Shown here: positions 38,193 to 49,269 of the stretch, piece by piece
Numbering within the stretch: position 1 is the stretch's first letter
Layout of the letters: each line of letters starts with the position of its first letter
Source of the DNA: Chondrus crispus
Lineage: Eukaryota > Rhodophyta > Florideophyceae > Gigartinales > Gigartinaceae
DNA length: 64,000 bases
Assembly: GCF_000350225.1 (NCBI RefSeq)
Contig: NW_005178572.1
Location: forward strand, 62,001-126,000
Direction: 5' to 3'
Translations under genes and position numbers: made by a program
The notes under the pieces: generated by a model
Databases searched by the model: none
Seen by the model: the letters and a program-made list of their open reading frames with translations, nothing else
What the model was told of the DNA's origin: nothing

Positions 38193-38747
38193 TTAGTCAT
38201 TGGACGTGTACACGGCCTCGGTGAGGCCCGGCCTGGCGTCGTCGGCCGGCGGCGGTGCTGCCGCTGCCGCCGAGCTCGACGTGTACACGGGCGCCTCGTC
38301 CGAGCGCGAGCGCGTCGCCGCGCCCAGCGCCACAAACGCCAGGAAGGCGAGCACGAAGAGCAAGGCCGTGATCAGGCCCGACGCGAGGTTGGCCGAGCGC
38401 GAGTTGACGCCTTCCAGCGAGCCCTCGGGCGCCGGCGCGGCGGGGCCCACCACGCCGGGCGACGGTTCGACCTCTTCGCTGGGCGACGGCTCGGCCTCTT
38501 CGTCGGTTTCGTCGGCCTCTTCGTCGGCCTCCTCGCCGGCGCCGCCCGGGGGCACCGCCACTGGCGATGGCACCGGCGACGGCGAGACGGAGGCCGTCGC
38601 CGTCGGGGTTAGTTCTGAGCCCGGCTGCGGCTGCTCGGACTGCACGACGTCGGGAATCGGGATGACCGACTGGCGCGGGAGGGAGGCGCCGTGGAGGACC
38701 GGCAGCAAGGCGAGGAGGAATGCGAGTGAGAGCGGGAGGCCGCGCAT
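38193..38747 (-). CDS. Small type I single-pass membrane protein, 184 residues
   Basis: The ATG at 38747 starts a clear signal peptide (MRGLPLSLAFLLALLPVLHG). A Pro/Ser/Glu-rich linker of about 90 residues follows, with an acidic GEEADEEADETDEEAEP stretch. One transmembrane helix (LITALLFVLAFLAFVALGA) lies near residue 130. A short cytosolic tail contains two similar APVYTSSS / EAVYTSND segments that look like tyrosine-containing sorting or docking motifs. It is complete, with a stop at 38193 just beside the gap. No known family; the layout suits a cell-surface or wall-associated protein. It is among the best candidates here for a living host gene. Confidence 0.75.
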   Translation of the reverse strand: MRGLPLSLAFLLALLPVLHGASLPRQSVIPIPDVVQSEQPQPGSELTPTATASVSPSPVPSPVAVPPGGAGEEADEEADETDEEAEPSPSEEVEPSPGVVGPAAPAPEGSLEGVNSRSANLASGLITALLFVLAFLAFVALGAATRSRSDEAPVYTSSSAAAAAPPPADDARPGLTEAVYTSND

Positions 38748-38749
38748 GG

Positions 38750-39888
38750 TTGCGACGGGGGACCGCAGGCTACGCCGTGCGGGGCCGACCGGGGGTGCGG
38801 TGCGGGCTTGGAGGGGGGGGAGTATGGGAGGGGGGGGTGCGTAGGGGGCGGGAGGGGAATGGTGATCGGGTGGAGATAATGCTAAAGAGGCGGGGGGCGG
38901 ATTTGGTGCGGTCGAGTGCAGACCCGCGTGGTGTAATTCGATACGCGTGACAGGGGCCGTTGGAGTATTGCGGCGGCGCGATTCGCCGCGCCGCCCGACC
39001 GTTCACGCCGCGGCCCACGCCGTCGCCCCTGTGCTGTACACCTGCACACCGCTCATCCGTGGCGAAGTCTGCCCCTCCGGCGTCCACCCTTCCTCACCCG
39101 CTCGCCCAACACTTTCCGACCGTTTCCGAGCAACCCCCGCCCCCGCCTCCCGCACGCGTCGCGCCCAACGCCTCGCTACGAATGTACGTACGACAAGGTC
39201 GCGCGGTCGCCACTGAGCAGGCTTCCCCACGGTTTTAGTGCACGCTCGCTTGCGCGTTGATCTCGCGATCTTGAATAAAGAGTCTCCTCCCTCGTTACTT
39301 CCCGCACGCGGGCCCGAGGGAGAGACGTGAACTATGCCGCTCTCATTTGCAAACTGTTGCACGCTGCGCCGCCTAGCGCCGTCGCTAACGCCGCCGCCAA
39401 CGCCGAGCACGCGATCCGGAGAGGAACGCGCTTTCGGCCCTGCCGGAGGCTCGCCGTCTCGCCGCGCCTCGCCTCTGTGGAGGGGGAAGGGGGGCGCAGT
39501 CATTATGTCGCACGCGTTCTAGCCTGCGCTCTATGTGGCCGTGCGTTGCGTCTGCCCGACTATCAAGCGTCCCGTTGCTCCGACTCGAAGAGTGTAGACA
39601 GCTTTTGCCTTTTACGCTTCTTTCCTCGCCGCCGCGCCGTCATCGCGAAATGTAAATCGCATGCGGCGCACGCCCACAATCCGATCTCAGACTGGTCTGG
39701 ATCAAACGCCGCCCACACCAGATCACGCGTTGACGGATCTCTGATCCCGTCCAGCCCGTACACGTGTACAAGCCTTTGCGACGCAAACATGCAGCATGCA
39801 TGCCTCGGAGGCAGTATGAACAAGCATCATTTCGCACGTTCCGTATTAAATCAAAGCACAAGCACTTTATCACTTGAAATCGCCACTC
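38750..39888. other. Gene-free flank between two host genes
   Basis: GC-rich frames on both strands lack motifs. An AATAAA occurs near 39274. A G-rich run lies at 38810-38850 upstream of the membrane-protein gene. Confidence 0.45.
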
Positions 39889-39889
39889 A

Positions 39890-40190
39890 ACCTTTGTCTA
39901 CGCGTCCACCATAGTCGCTTTATCACTTGAAATTGCTCTTCAACCTTTGTCTACGCGTCCCACCACAGTCGGCTCCTCGAAGAAGCATCATTACCGCACC
40001 TTTGTCTACGCGTCCACCATAGTCGCTTTATCACTTGAAATTGCTCTTCAACCTTTGTCTACGCGTCCCACCACAGTCGGCTCCTCGAAGAAGCATCATT
40101 ACCGCACGTTATGTAATAAAATCAAAGCACATGCACTTTATCACTTGAAATTGCTCTTCAACCTTTGTCTACGCGTCCCACCAAACGCGC
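39890..40190. repeat. Tandem copies (about 108-110 bp) of the LURP-one-like gene's 3' flank
   Basis: TATCACTTGAAATTGCTCTTCAACC and ACCTTTGTCTACGCGTCC recur about every 108 bp. Two units end in GGCTCCTCGAAGAAGCATCATT, similar to the gene's own last codons (CTACTCGAAGAAGTTTCGC at 40191). The gene end and its 3' flank have thus been copied in tandem. Confidence 0.65.
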
Positions 40191-41105
40191 CTACTCGAAG
40201 AAGTTTCGCTTCATGAAGCGCGCGGTCTGCGTCAGCATCCCCGTCTGCCGAGCGGCCTGTCCGGACAGCTGGTTGTAATCGTTCATGACGTCACCCAGCC
40301 CTGCCGCGTCCACGGCCGAGTCCACCACGCTGTCCTTGACGGGGTCCATCACGTAGTTGTTGAACGCATCGGCCATGAAGTGCTCGCCGACCTGTGCCAT
40401 CCCAAACACGGTCGCCAGAATCATGCTGCAGTCCACCCCCGGCGCGATGTCAATCGTGCTCTCACTCCCGCTCCCAAACGCCACCGTCTGCAGCAGCGCC
40501 TTGGTCGTCTTGGCCATCTGCGCCACCAGCTCGTCCTCCTGGTTCTTAAACATCACCGTCCTCCCCGTCATATCCGCCACGCACGTATACACCAAATCCC
40601 CATCCTCGCCCTTTCCAATCGTGAAATGATTCCTCAAGCTCATCGTCTTCATCTTCCCCACCTTGCCCACGTTCATAATCGTCTCATCTCCAAACTTTAC
40701 GTACTGCCTCCCGTGCCGACTCACCTTCTTCGGTCGGATCTTGAAGCTTCGAAACCCCCGCGCGCGCGCCGTCACGTCGCACACGCTCTCCCACTCCCCG
40801 CCGGCCACCTTGTACCGGTTCTCCACGTTGGACGTCCCGAGCGGGTCGAACGCGTCGTACGGGTTCTTGCCCGGGTGGTGCGACACCATGATGCACCGCC
40901 CGTTGTCCGGGTCGAAGATCCGGTTGTCCTCGCGCGACATGTGCGCAGACTTGAGCACGTACCGCTTGGGTTGGTCAAAGTACACGCCCGACATGCGCAG
41001 ACCCGCGTCGCGCCGCTGCGGCACCAGCACGGGCGCAGGGTCGCCTACTGCGAACTCCACCACGAAGTTCGGGTCGTTGGCCAGCTTCTGCATCTCGGCT
41101 GTCAT
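40191..41105 (-). CDS. LURP-one-related / tubby-like C-terminal-fold protein, 304 residues
   Basis: The ATG at 41105 gives a complete frame. Regions such as LRMSGVYFDQPKRYVLKSAH, GFRSFKIRPKKVS, and the final DCSMILATVFGMAQ helix followed by an Ala/Asp-rich tail follow the pattern of LURP-one (LOR) proteins: a 12-strand barrel round a hydrophobic helix, related to tubby and phospholipid scramblases. LOR proteins are small membrane-associated factors, some linked to defence in plants; their biochemical role is unknown. No signal peptide. The gene is intact, and its 3' end has been partly duplicated downstream. Confidence 0.6.
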   Translation of the reverse strand: MTAEMQKLANDPNFVVEFAVGDPAPVLVPQRRDAGLRMSGVYFDQPKRYVLKSAHMSREDNRIFDPDNGRCIMVSHHPGKNPYDAFDPLGTSNVENRYKVAGGEWESVCDVTARARGFRSFKIRPKKVSRHGRQYVKFGDETIMNVGKVGKMKTMSLRNHFTIGKGEDGDLVYTCVADMTGRTVMFKNQEDELVAQMAKTTKALLQTVAFGSGSESTIDIAPGVDCSMILATVFGMAQVGEHFMADAFNNYVMDPVKDSVVDSAVDAAGLGDVMNDYNQLSGQAARQTGMLTQTARFMKRNFFE

Positions 41106-41289
41106 CTTGGCTGTGCGTCGCGAGTCGCGAATAGGGATGCGGCTGTGTGTGGAGCGAGTGGCGCGGTCGGCAGAGGTGACGTCGGCAAGTGCAGGTTGGT
41201 CTGCTCGCGCTCCTTAGTTGAGAGAGACCACCGTGGCGGAGATGGAACGGTAACGAAAGTGCACAAGGTTGTGCAGTCGATCCCCGCGT

Positions 41290-43440
41290 ATACTAATTTC
41301 CGTGTCTGTCTGTCTGTGTGTTTGTGTATGTGTGTTCGTGCGCTCCCGCACGGGTTCTCATTGGCGCACGGGGGCGCCGCGGTGACACGTGGCGTGACAA
41401 GTGGCGGCGGCCACGTGCGAGGCTGCCTGGCCGCAGGCCAGGCTGCCGCGTTGCCAGTGGTGCGCTCTGTAGAAGCCGCCGTGCTGATTGGTGCGCCTAA
41501 TATTTTCAATTTTTCCGATGTGCCTTTTCGCGGGAAAACAAATTTTGCACGTGTCCCCGTGGCGGTGGCAAGTGGCGGGGGGCTGCGGGGCGGCCTGGCC
41601 GCAGGCCAAGCGGCCACCAAGGACACGTGGCGGCTACGGGATGGGCAGAAATTACGTGGGTCATTTAAAAATTCCGAATGACCTCAGAGGCGGCAGCGGC
41701 GAGGGGAAAGCGTGTGTCACTGGCGGGGGGCGAGGGGGGCCGCATGGCCACGCTGTCGCGAGGGTCGCGCACGGTGGGTGAAGGCAGAGGTCGCTGACGA
41801 GGCCCGAGAGGGGAGTGCAGAGCGCGGGCGGAAGGGGCCGGACCGCGCCCGGGGGGGAAGGGGGTGGCGGCGAGCGCCGGCGCGAGGAGCAGGGGCGAGG
41901 AACGCCGAAGACCGTCGCTGCGAGGCGGGCAGGTGTCGCAGCCGGCAGCGCAAGAAGACGCGCGCGGGTCAGGGGGGCTGAGAATTGACGCCCAGGCGGT
42001 CGCGCTGCGCTCCTTCCGCGGGGTCCGCAGCGTACGAGAGGGAAGATTGACTAACTGCGATGACTGTGGGTGCGGGAGCGGCACCGCGACTGACGAGAAG
42101 GAGGGCCTACGGAAACGGCGTGCAGAGGGGAAGGTGGCTGTGATCGGCTTGATCAAGAAGAGGCGGGCAGGCGGGGGATGGGGGAAGCGCATCATAAGGG
42201 GAGGAGGGATCGTAGGGCGGTCAAAGGAGGCAGGAGGGGAGGGGAACCAGGAGAGCGGAGGGCGGGAGAATCGCTGAGAGCACACGCGACGAAGCAGGGG
42301 CAGCGGCAGCAGCAGCAAGGATGAGGACGTCGGGAGCAGTAACTGCAAACGTCGGAGCAGGAAGCTGAGCAGGAGGTGCACAGGCGGCGAAATGGGTGGA
42401 GCGGAAGGCGAGGTGGGGGTGCAAGCCCGGGCACGTGAGGCGACGGTTACTTGGGGGCGACAAGAGCAGCAGCAGGGGCGGAGGCCGGCGACGGAGAGGG
42501 CAAGGCCGCTGCAGGGCGGGAGGGAGCGGGGCGAGCCGCACGAGTAGAGGGGCCAGGTGGCGTAGGGCGGGGCCGCAGGTGAGGTGTGGTTGCGCGGGCG
42601 TGTGCCTAGAGCGTGAGAGCCATAGAATAACGAAAGGGTAGGGGGACGAAAGTGGGAGTGCGGGGATTGAGGAAGCGAAGCGCCTCGCGGCGTAGGCGCC
42701 AGGCAACGCGGGCGGCGGCGAAACAGTCGAGAGCAGAAGCGGGGAGAGGGAGGGGGCAGTGTGGGCGGTGGGCCACGGGTTCGCCGGTACGGAGGTTGAG
42801 GCGGACGGGAGTGCCAACCGTAGCGACCAGGGTAACGGCCTAGGCAACGGTGGCGAGCAGGACTGAGGCGAGTGTGGCGAGAGCAGCGCGACTTGCAGCC
42901 AGATTGAGCACAGAGGGGCGGTACGCGTGGCAGGACGAGGGGGAAAGGGGCGACGAAGACCGGAGAGAGGACGAGAGCAGTAGCGAAGAGGACGGGGGAG
43001 CAGCGGGGCGGAGAACGCCGGCAACGATGGTGGACAAGAGACGAAGGGACGGCGGAGCAGGAGGTGCGGAGCGAGGAGCGGAGAAAGAAGGGATTTGGCT
43101 CGGTGCGCGAAGCGCGCACGGAGCCCACTTGTCTACAACTACTAAAATCCGTGTCTGTCTGTCTGTCTGTATGTCTTTGCGCTCCGGCGTTGCCATTGGC
43201 GCTACCGTGATAAGTGGCGGCCACAGGCGGGGCCTGGCCGCAGGCCAGGCCGCCACGTGTCCCCGTGGCGGTGGCAAGTGGCGACAAGTGTAACATTTTA
43301 AATTAAAATTACTGTGCGGACTGCGGGGCGGGCCCCACTACAGTACAGGCTGACAAGTGGCGACAAGTTAAATTTTAAAATTAAAATAACTGTGCGGACT
43401 GCGGAGCGCGGCCGCGCTACAGTACACTACAAATTTTAGC
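41290..43440. repeat. GC-rich repeat block with TCTG microsatellites and a CCTGGCC hairpin
   Basis: A module of about 150 bp recurs near 41298-41450 and 43145-43290, with a partial at 41540-41640: TCCGTGTCTGTCTGTCTG, then CATTGGCGC, then GACAAGTGGCGGC, then the hairpin CCTGGCCGCAGGCCAGG and GTGTCCCCGTGGCGGTGGC. Between them lies 1.4 kb of extreme GC with long open but featureless frames on both strands. Similar end sequence (GCGCGAAGCGCGCACGGAGC) is found at 43110 and 44925. Confidence 0.5.
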
Positions 43441-43459
43441 CCGGATCCGTTTAAACTGC

Positions 43460-44960
43460 GCCAGGCGGATCTACATTGTGGGCGGAACTGGGGCGGGCAC
43501 TGCAAGCACGTGACGGCGGTGTGGTAGATGAACGCATACGGCAGGGGGGCGTACGCGTGAGACACGGGGCTGCCCGAAATACCGGAGGCTCGTGGCGACG
43601 TGAGCGGGGCGGTGGTGCGCGGGGGGCTGTGCGTGGGGGGGCCGGAATTCTTCAAGGCGGAGTTGCGCAGCGCGTGGTGCTCCGACTTTGGGGGGCGGAT
43701 GTGGATGTGCGGCGACGAGGGAGTGCGGGCCGGGGCTGCGACGGGCGGCGATAGGGACGGTGGGCTGCAAGATGATGGTGGGCGGAGGGCGGTTTTGGGT
43801 GTGCGGCGATGATGTGGAGGAGATGTGGGCTGAGGCAGCGATGGGGACGGTGGGGGAGGGTAGGTGGGGGGCGCCGAGGCGGGGCGGCATGGATCACCAC
43901 ACTCTCGCGTGCGCGTGGGGGAGCGGAGGGCGCGGGAGCGGACCGGGCCAGAGCTGGACGGCGTGGAGTACTACAAGGGTCTTCAACTGGGCGCGCGTAC
44001 CGGGGAGCGGGGGAGGCGCGACGGCGAGCGCGCGCTAACTGGGTTGCTCAGAGACGGTGACGGACGTGGTGTGCCGGGTAGCAGCGGAGGCAGGCGTTGA
44101 CGCCGTGGTGGGCGAGTGCGGCGGGTGGGACGGGCGTGCGCGCGAGATCGCGGACGCGGTGTGCATGCAGCTCCACGCAAAGCGGTTCCAAGCGGCGTCG
44201 GAGACTCTGCTGGACTGGCGGGCGGGCGAAGCGCGCATGGTGGCGAGCTGCGTGGAGCTTCTACGCAACATGAGCGGGCAGCACGCAGCGAAGAGCGCCG
44301 TGCGCGGCGAGATGTGGCGGGCGACGTGCGTGGTGGGTGGCAGGGGCGCGGCGGACGGACGCGGGCGTGGCAGAGACGTTCTGCGGGCTGGTGGGCAGGG
44401 TGTGCCTGCGGCGCGGGGACGTGGTGGACGGGTGCGCTTGGGAAGGGGCGGTCGAGGTAGTGGTGGGAGCGGTGGCGCAGAGGGCGGCGGCGCGGGCCGC
44501 GCGCATCACGGAGGTGCGAAGAACGGGGAAAGTGGTCGCTGCGAGCCGGGCAGGTGTCGCAGCCTGCGGTGCAGGAGGGCGCGCGCAGGCGGGTGGGTGC
44601 CGGGAGCCGCCGCCAGGTAGCAGTGTTAGGCGGAAGCGAGCGGCGGCGTGGAGGGCAGCGGCGCTGACCATGTTTGCGGGCTGCAGGGACCCCGCTGCGG
44701 CCGGGGGGGAAAGGGACAAAGGCGGGCGGCCGCGCAGAGGGCGGCGGCGCGGACCAGGCGCGACGCGCAGGGGCGAGTAACGTGTAGCAGGACGAGGGGG
44801 CAAGAGACGACAAAGACCGGAGAGAAGACGGGAGAGTTAGCGCAGAGGGAGGGGGAGCAGCGGGGCGGGGAACGACAGCGTGTGCAGTACGAGGAGCGGA
44901 GGAGGAAGGGACTTGGCTTGGCGCGCGAAGCGCGCACGGAGCCCACTTGTCAGAAACTAA
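43460..44960 (+). other. GC-rich stretch with a coding-like but unrecognised fragment
   Basis: At 44057-44330 a plus-strand frame reads like real protein (VAAEAGVDAVVG, CMQLHAKRFQAASETLLDW, MVASCVELLRNMSGQH), then another frame continues in the same style (VAETFCGLVGRVCLRRGD). Alternating helices suggest a helical-repeat (HEAT-like) protein, but no family is recognised. It ends in the same GCGCGAAGCGCGC sequence as the block before it and is probably a broken gene inside a repeat. Confidence 0.3.
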
Positions 44961-44969
44961 AATTCAATT

Positions 44970-46375
44970 CCTTTTTACACGTCATGCGGCGTGTTCTTGT
45001 GAGGCGAAATATCGCACTTTTGTGGTGATTGGCGTTGCTTTAATGTAAGCAGGTGCAAATATCTTGGCGGGCCCGATTTATTGCACACACGTTCCATAGC
45101 ATTTGGCACCTATGAACCAATAATTAACCAAAGCTTTAATGTCCTGTGTAAAGAGGCCCGTCCCGTATTAACGTTTTGTAATTACAGTGGGTATTGCTCA
45201 TTAGTGCACACCCGTGTCGTAAGCACAAAAGGTGCAGTACTCCCGATGTGCAGTAATATGGAAGAAACTTCAAGTGCTTTGCGCGTTCACTGTACAGTAG
45301 ATCGATCCTTGGTGTCTTTGCTTACGAAAATGTTCACAATCGCTGCGCTCTGTCGAAAGTTCAAGCACTTTTGTATGTGTGACCTGGAGATTTGATGAAA
45401 GGGAAGATGATGTGAGGGGGGATATGGCGTTGACAGCACTACAGATATGGGCCTGCGAGCCCTGCACGGCTCGCAGCTGGCTCTACACGTCGCGATCAAA
45501 CAGTAATGAACTCGTTAATCATAGTTTGCGTCCTCCTTTTCGTGTTCTGCGAGCCGAATGCATCCATAAAGACACGCTTTGCCTTGCGCAATCCGTCAGG
45601 CGGCAGGGAAGATTGGGTTGACATGTCGAAACCGCTTGTTTGCTGTGCTGCTACAGTAGTCTCTTCGATCGATCGGTCTGCCGGCGATCAGCATCCTACA
45701 AAGCCAAGGCGGGAGCATCCGTCCGATAATCTGACACGTGTAAAACTCGTGCCCCGGCTCATAAGGGTGTAAGGGTGCAATACTGGGCAAATGCATTGTC
45801 CAAATGTGCATTATTGAGGCCCCCCCCTGTATGCAGCAGTTCACTTTTGTTGCACTGAAATTGTTGTTACAAGTGGATCAGTCGCCAGGCGAACCGGCTC
45901 TCTACGTCCCAAATTCAAGTGATCTATTGTTTGATCTAATGTCTCGGGCCAGAACTTAAAATGCTTATTTTTGGGAAATATCACGATTAGTGGAAATTCG
46001 TGCCATTTGACTTTATCAGTAAAGCGGGGGCCACAGCAATTATTGAACAGCATCGCAAACTATTGAACGGTAAATATTGCTGTCAAATTTAACCACCTTT
46101 CAGGTTTTTGACCATCGCTAGTTGAATTTTTGCCAGATGAGTTGGAAAGTCATTTAAATACTTCGAAACCTTGTGGATATATTTAAAAACTAATCATCTC
46201 TCTCAAGTTTGCGCGGTTTTTTCCTCCTTTTGGAGCGGACTTTTCGAAATAGGGACTCTGGTGACCAGATCGCTGTAAGGGTGGTCTCGCAGGAGGGGGG
46301 GGATAAGGGATGCATTATTGAGCCGGTGTGGGGATGAAGGTAAAACGGTAAGCGCCCAGACCGCAGCGGACTTGC
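44970..46375. other. No gene; two transposon-end-like sequences
   Basis: Near 45829 the minus strand reads TA-CAGGGGGGGGCCTCAATAATGC. Near 46289 the plus strand reads CAGGAGGGGGGGATAAGG followed by GATGCATTATTGAG. Both resemble TA-CAGGGGGGTTGCTCAATAG at 20493. They point away from each other, so they may be ends of two different elements of one superfamily. Confidence 0.35.
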
Positions 46376-46870
46376 ATGCCAATTACGGAGGGAGTGGCAA
46401 AACTCGGGCCAATCGGTCGAGCCACATCAAGAAGTGGTTTGCATTCTGCGAGCCACATCAAGAAGTGGTTTGCATTCTGCGATGAAGATGAACGACCGCT
46501 GCTTGCGGCAAAAGAAGCGGATGTTCTAGCATACATCGGCTACTTGCATCTAGACGGTCCGACATCAGTGGCGCAGTACGTCACCGCAATATCTCGCTAC
46601 AACGAGGTCCTGAACTTCGCCTCCCCAACTCATACCCCCATGGCATTTGCTCTCGTTCGCGCATACGCGAACAAGCACGATCTTCAAGGCGTTGTTAACA
46701 TGGCCCCGGTTGGGCTCTCAGCAGGACTGATGAGGCAAATTGTGGAATGTGTGCTGCATGCAGCTGATCAGGACATGTCCGTTAGGGGAGCGCGGTTAGC
46801 GAGGAGGGAGGATCGGAGGGAGGTTCGGAGATGGGGAATGGAGATCTGCAGATGTGGTTGCGGCCGGTAG
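46376..46870 (+). mobile_element. Tyrosine-recombinase core-binding fragment (Crypton- or DIRS-like), fossil
   Basis: The stretch HIKKWFAFCDEDERPLLAAK, A-D-V-L-A-Y-I-G-Y-L and SVAQYVTAISRYNEV has the look of the N-terminal, SAM-like DNA-binding domain of tyrosine recombinases. Only this part is visible, with no catalytic region. It belongs to a broken mobile element of Crypton or DIRS type; the sequence does not decide which. Confidence 0.45.
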
Positions 46871-47397
46871 ATAAGAGAAGCGGATCACATACGTGTCATG
46901 ATTGCTGGTGCAATGCAATTCGTCGGCCACCGTGCCACGGCGCAGAGGGATCTTGTTTCGCATGTTTCTGCAAGCTTGAAAAACAGGCCATTTTCATGCC
47001 ATTTCATTTCCGGACCGCCATCCGCTCCTCCACTTCATCGCCCACCTCCCGGCTCCTTCGTCCGGCTTGCGCCTTGCGTTGGGATGGCGGCGCGGGGTGC
47101 GCATGCCATGCAAATCCCGGGATAGTTGAGCGCGAAAGGCCTCTGACCTGTAGTCCCTTTCCACACCCAGAGGAAACGGTCTTTGTTCAAAGGCGAAATT
47201 TGCCCTCATCTTCGTGTTCACCCGTACTATCCACCGTCTACGTCTCACCACTTGTCGTGGAATCAAGTCGAGCTCGGGACTAACTTCTATGCAAAGCGCC
47301 CTGGTCTTCTACGGTTCACTCCAAACCTGAATATAGGCTGGAATAGAAGCTGTTCGGACAGAGCAGAGTATTACTCGTGTCTCCATACCCCATGCCC
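46871..47397. other. No gene recognised
   Basis: Short frames only, between the recombinase fragment and the end of the cysteine-rich gene. Confidence 0.4.
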
Positions 47398-49269
47398 TTA
47401 CTCAAGCCACTTGTCCGAACTGCTCAGGCCCCCAGCCCGCACACACCCTGCCTCTCCCACCCCGAAAGTCGTCGTCCCCCCCTTGCACTTCATGCACACC
47501 GTGGACCCAGCCGTATTACTAAACTCCCCCACCGGACACTTCACACATTCAAAAGGCCTATCCCTAGTTCCAATCGTCCCTGCCGGGCACGGAATGCACC
47601 CCACATCTCCTGACCATCGCGTGAACGACCCCGCCCGGCAATTTCTGCACTTCCAATTTACAATCCTCTTTCCCCCCAAGCATTCACATCGTCCTTTCTC
47701 TCCCACCTCCCCGCGAGGGCACTTCGTGCACGTCTGTACCAGCCCCCCCGCACTAGCTTCGCTGTTTCGGCACTGGAAGCACTTTCTCCGCCCCGCGTCG
47801 TACCGCTCGTTTTGCTGGCATTCCATACACTTCTTACTCGGTGCGAACGGATACGGCCTCCCCAGGAACAAACCTCTTGGAAAGCTTTTCGGTTGGCATT
47901 CGAGCAGTGCGTACTCGTCTTCCACTCTGTCATGGTCTGGAGGGCAGTTGGATGCCGGGTTTATGCAACGAACATCCCTTCGCACAGTTCCCTTCGGGCA
48001 AGAGAAAGCCTCACATTTCGTCTGTCCTTGTAGCGGCTGCCGCGTTCCCGGGGGGCACTGCATGCACTCGCTCATTCCCGCCCGCGGCGCAACGAAGTTC
48101 TCACAGCATAGCGGGCAGAACCCTAGCTTGCCAGCCGTGCCCGGAGCGCACTTTACGCACTTGACCCGATCCGCCCGGTCGTCCTGCGTCCATCCATCTC
48201 TGCACACGCACGGGCCAGAGTAGGAGTTGTCGGAGTATACGGAATTCGGGGGACAGCGCTCACACATCGTCGACAGTACGCCCTTGCTGAAGTGGTCCCG
48301 CGGACAGGCCACGCACGTCTTGCGACTGACGTCCAGTCGCTCCCGTTCCGTACACTGCAGGCACGCCCCGCTCGGGCTCCGGAAAAAGTTGGGCGCACAG
48401 GCCGTGTTGTCCGGCATGCAGAACGTGGCGCCCGTCACGAACGAGTTCTCGCCGGGCTTGCACGCGCGGCAGTTGTTCTTACCGTCGAGTTCATCTTCAC
48501 CTTTGAAGGTTCCAGCCGGGCATGGTACGCATTTCGTGCCCCCTTTGCGTACGTTAGCGGTATGACCAGGTGGACACACGGAGCAAAAGGGGGTCGTGTT
48601 GTTCGAAAAAGTGAACCTCGTGCATGGGCTGCAGCGACCGCCTACACCTACAAGCTGTGTACCTGGGGGACAGGCCTCGCACTTGGAAGAGCTCGGGTTG
48701 AATCTGGTGTCACCGGGGCAAAGAGAACACTCAAGCGAATTTGGTTTGTCAGGGAAGGAGTTGCCGCCGCAATTGTAGCATTGCAAGTCCACAGAACGCT
48801 TGATCTTGCACTCGTGCCGAGAGAATGGACACGAGCCACATATAAGGCTTTCAAAGCACATGCCGATTTCGTAGAAACAGAAGTCGTCGAAGGACTGATC
48901 GCAGAGAGATATAAACTTGCCAGCGGGACAGGAGATGCACGAGACGGAACCCATCGGGGCGTTCGTACCCGAAGGGCATTTTTGGCATGCACTCTTGGAT
49001 TTGGCTCCGCTGACATTCGAGAACGTTCCTTCTTGACAAGCGACACACACGTCAATTCCTTGGGCGCCTCGGTATGGGTTGTACGTTCCAGGTGGGCAGA
49101 GTGCGCAGCTTGTGGATGCTGTGTTGTTCTGATACGTGCCAAGAGCACAGTTTTCGCATGCTTCTCCGTTGAAAAATGTTCCGGCTTTGCAATCTCGTGT
49201 CACGGCCTCCGAGAAGAACAAAGCCTGAAGGAGAACGCCAACCCATACAAGAAGATATGTTCTCATCAT
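47398..49269 (-). CDS. Secreted cysteine-rich protein with tandem GCC2/GCC3 (ephrin-receptor-like) modules, 623 residues
   Basis: Start chosen at the ATG at 49269, which gives a signal peptide (MMRTYLLVWVGVLLQALFF). From there to the end, C-x-x-C modules recur about every 40-50 residues with phrases such as CALCPPGTYNPY, CPAGTFKGEDE, CPPGHTANV and CKPGENSFVTGATFC. This is the GCC2_GCC3/TNFR-like knottin pattern found in many algal and protist surface proteins. There are roughly 12 modules and some 75 Cys. No transmembrane helix or GPI-like tail ends it, so the product is probably secreted or wall-bound. The frame is uninterrupted. Ligands cannot be predicted. Confidence 0.85.
   Translation of the reverse strand: MMRTYLLVWVGVLLQALFFSEAVTRDCKAGTFFNGEACENCALGTYQNNTASTSCALCPPGTYNPYRGAQGIDVCVACQEGTFSNVSGAKSKSACQKCPSGTNAPMGSVSCISCPAGKFISLCDQSFDDFCFYEIGMCFESLICGSCPFSRHECKIKRSVDLQCYNCGGNSFPDKPNSLECSLCPGDTRFNPSSSKCEACPPGTQLVGVGGRCSPCTRFTFSNNTTPFCSVCPPGHTANVRKGGTKCVPCPAGTFKGEDELDGKNNCRACKPGENSFVTGATFCMPDNTACAPNFFRSPSGACLQCTERERLDVSRKTCVACPRDHFSKGVLSTMCERCPPNSVYSDNSYSGPCVCRDGWTQDDRADRVKCVKCAPGTAGKLGFCPLCCENFVAPRAGMSECMQCPPGTRQPLQGQTKCEAFSCPKGTVRRDVRCINPASNCPPDHDRVEDEYALLECQPKSFPRGLFLGRPYPFAPSKKCMECQQNERYDAGRRKCFQCRNSEASAGGLVQTCTKCPRGEVGEKGRCECLGGKRIVNWKCRNCRAGSFTRWSGDVGCIPCPAGTIGTRDRPFECVKCPVGEFSNTAGSTVCMKCKGGTTTFGVGEAGCVRAGGLSSSDKWLE

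Noticed and set aside
37581-38612. 343-residue ORF across the assembly gap
   Set aside because: It runs through 100 N and antisense to the membrane-protein gene.
41665-43296. 543-residue Pro/Ser/Arg-rich minus-strand ORF
   Set aside because: Extreme GC content leaves few stops on either strand; no motif and repeat modules overlap it.
47183-48223. 346-residue plus-strand ORF
   Set aside because: It is antisense to the cysteine-rich gene; its length comes from that gene's Cys/Gly/Pro codons, and it shows no motif.
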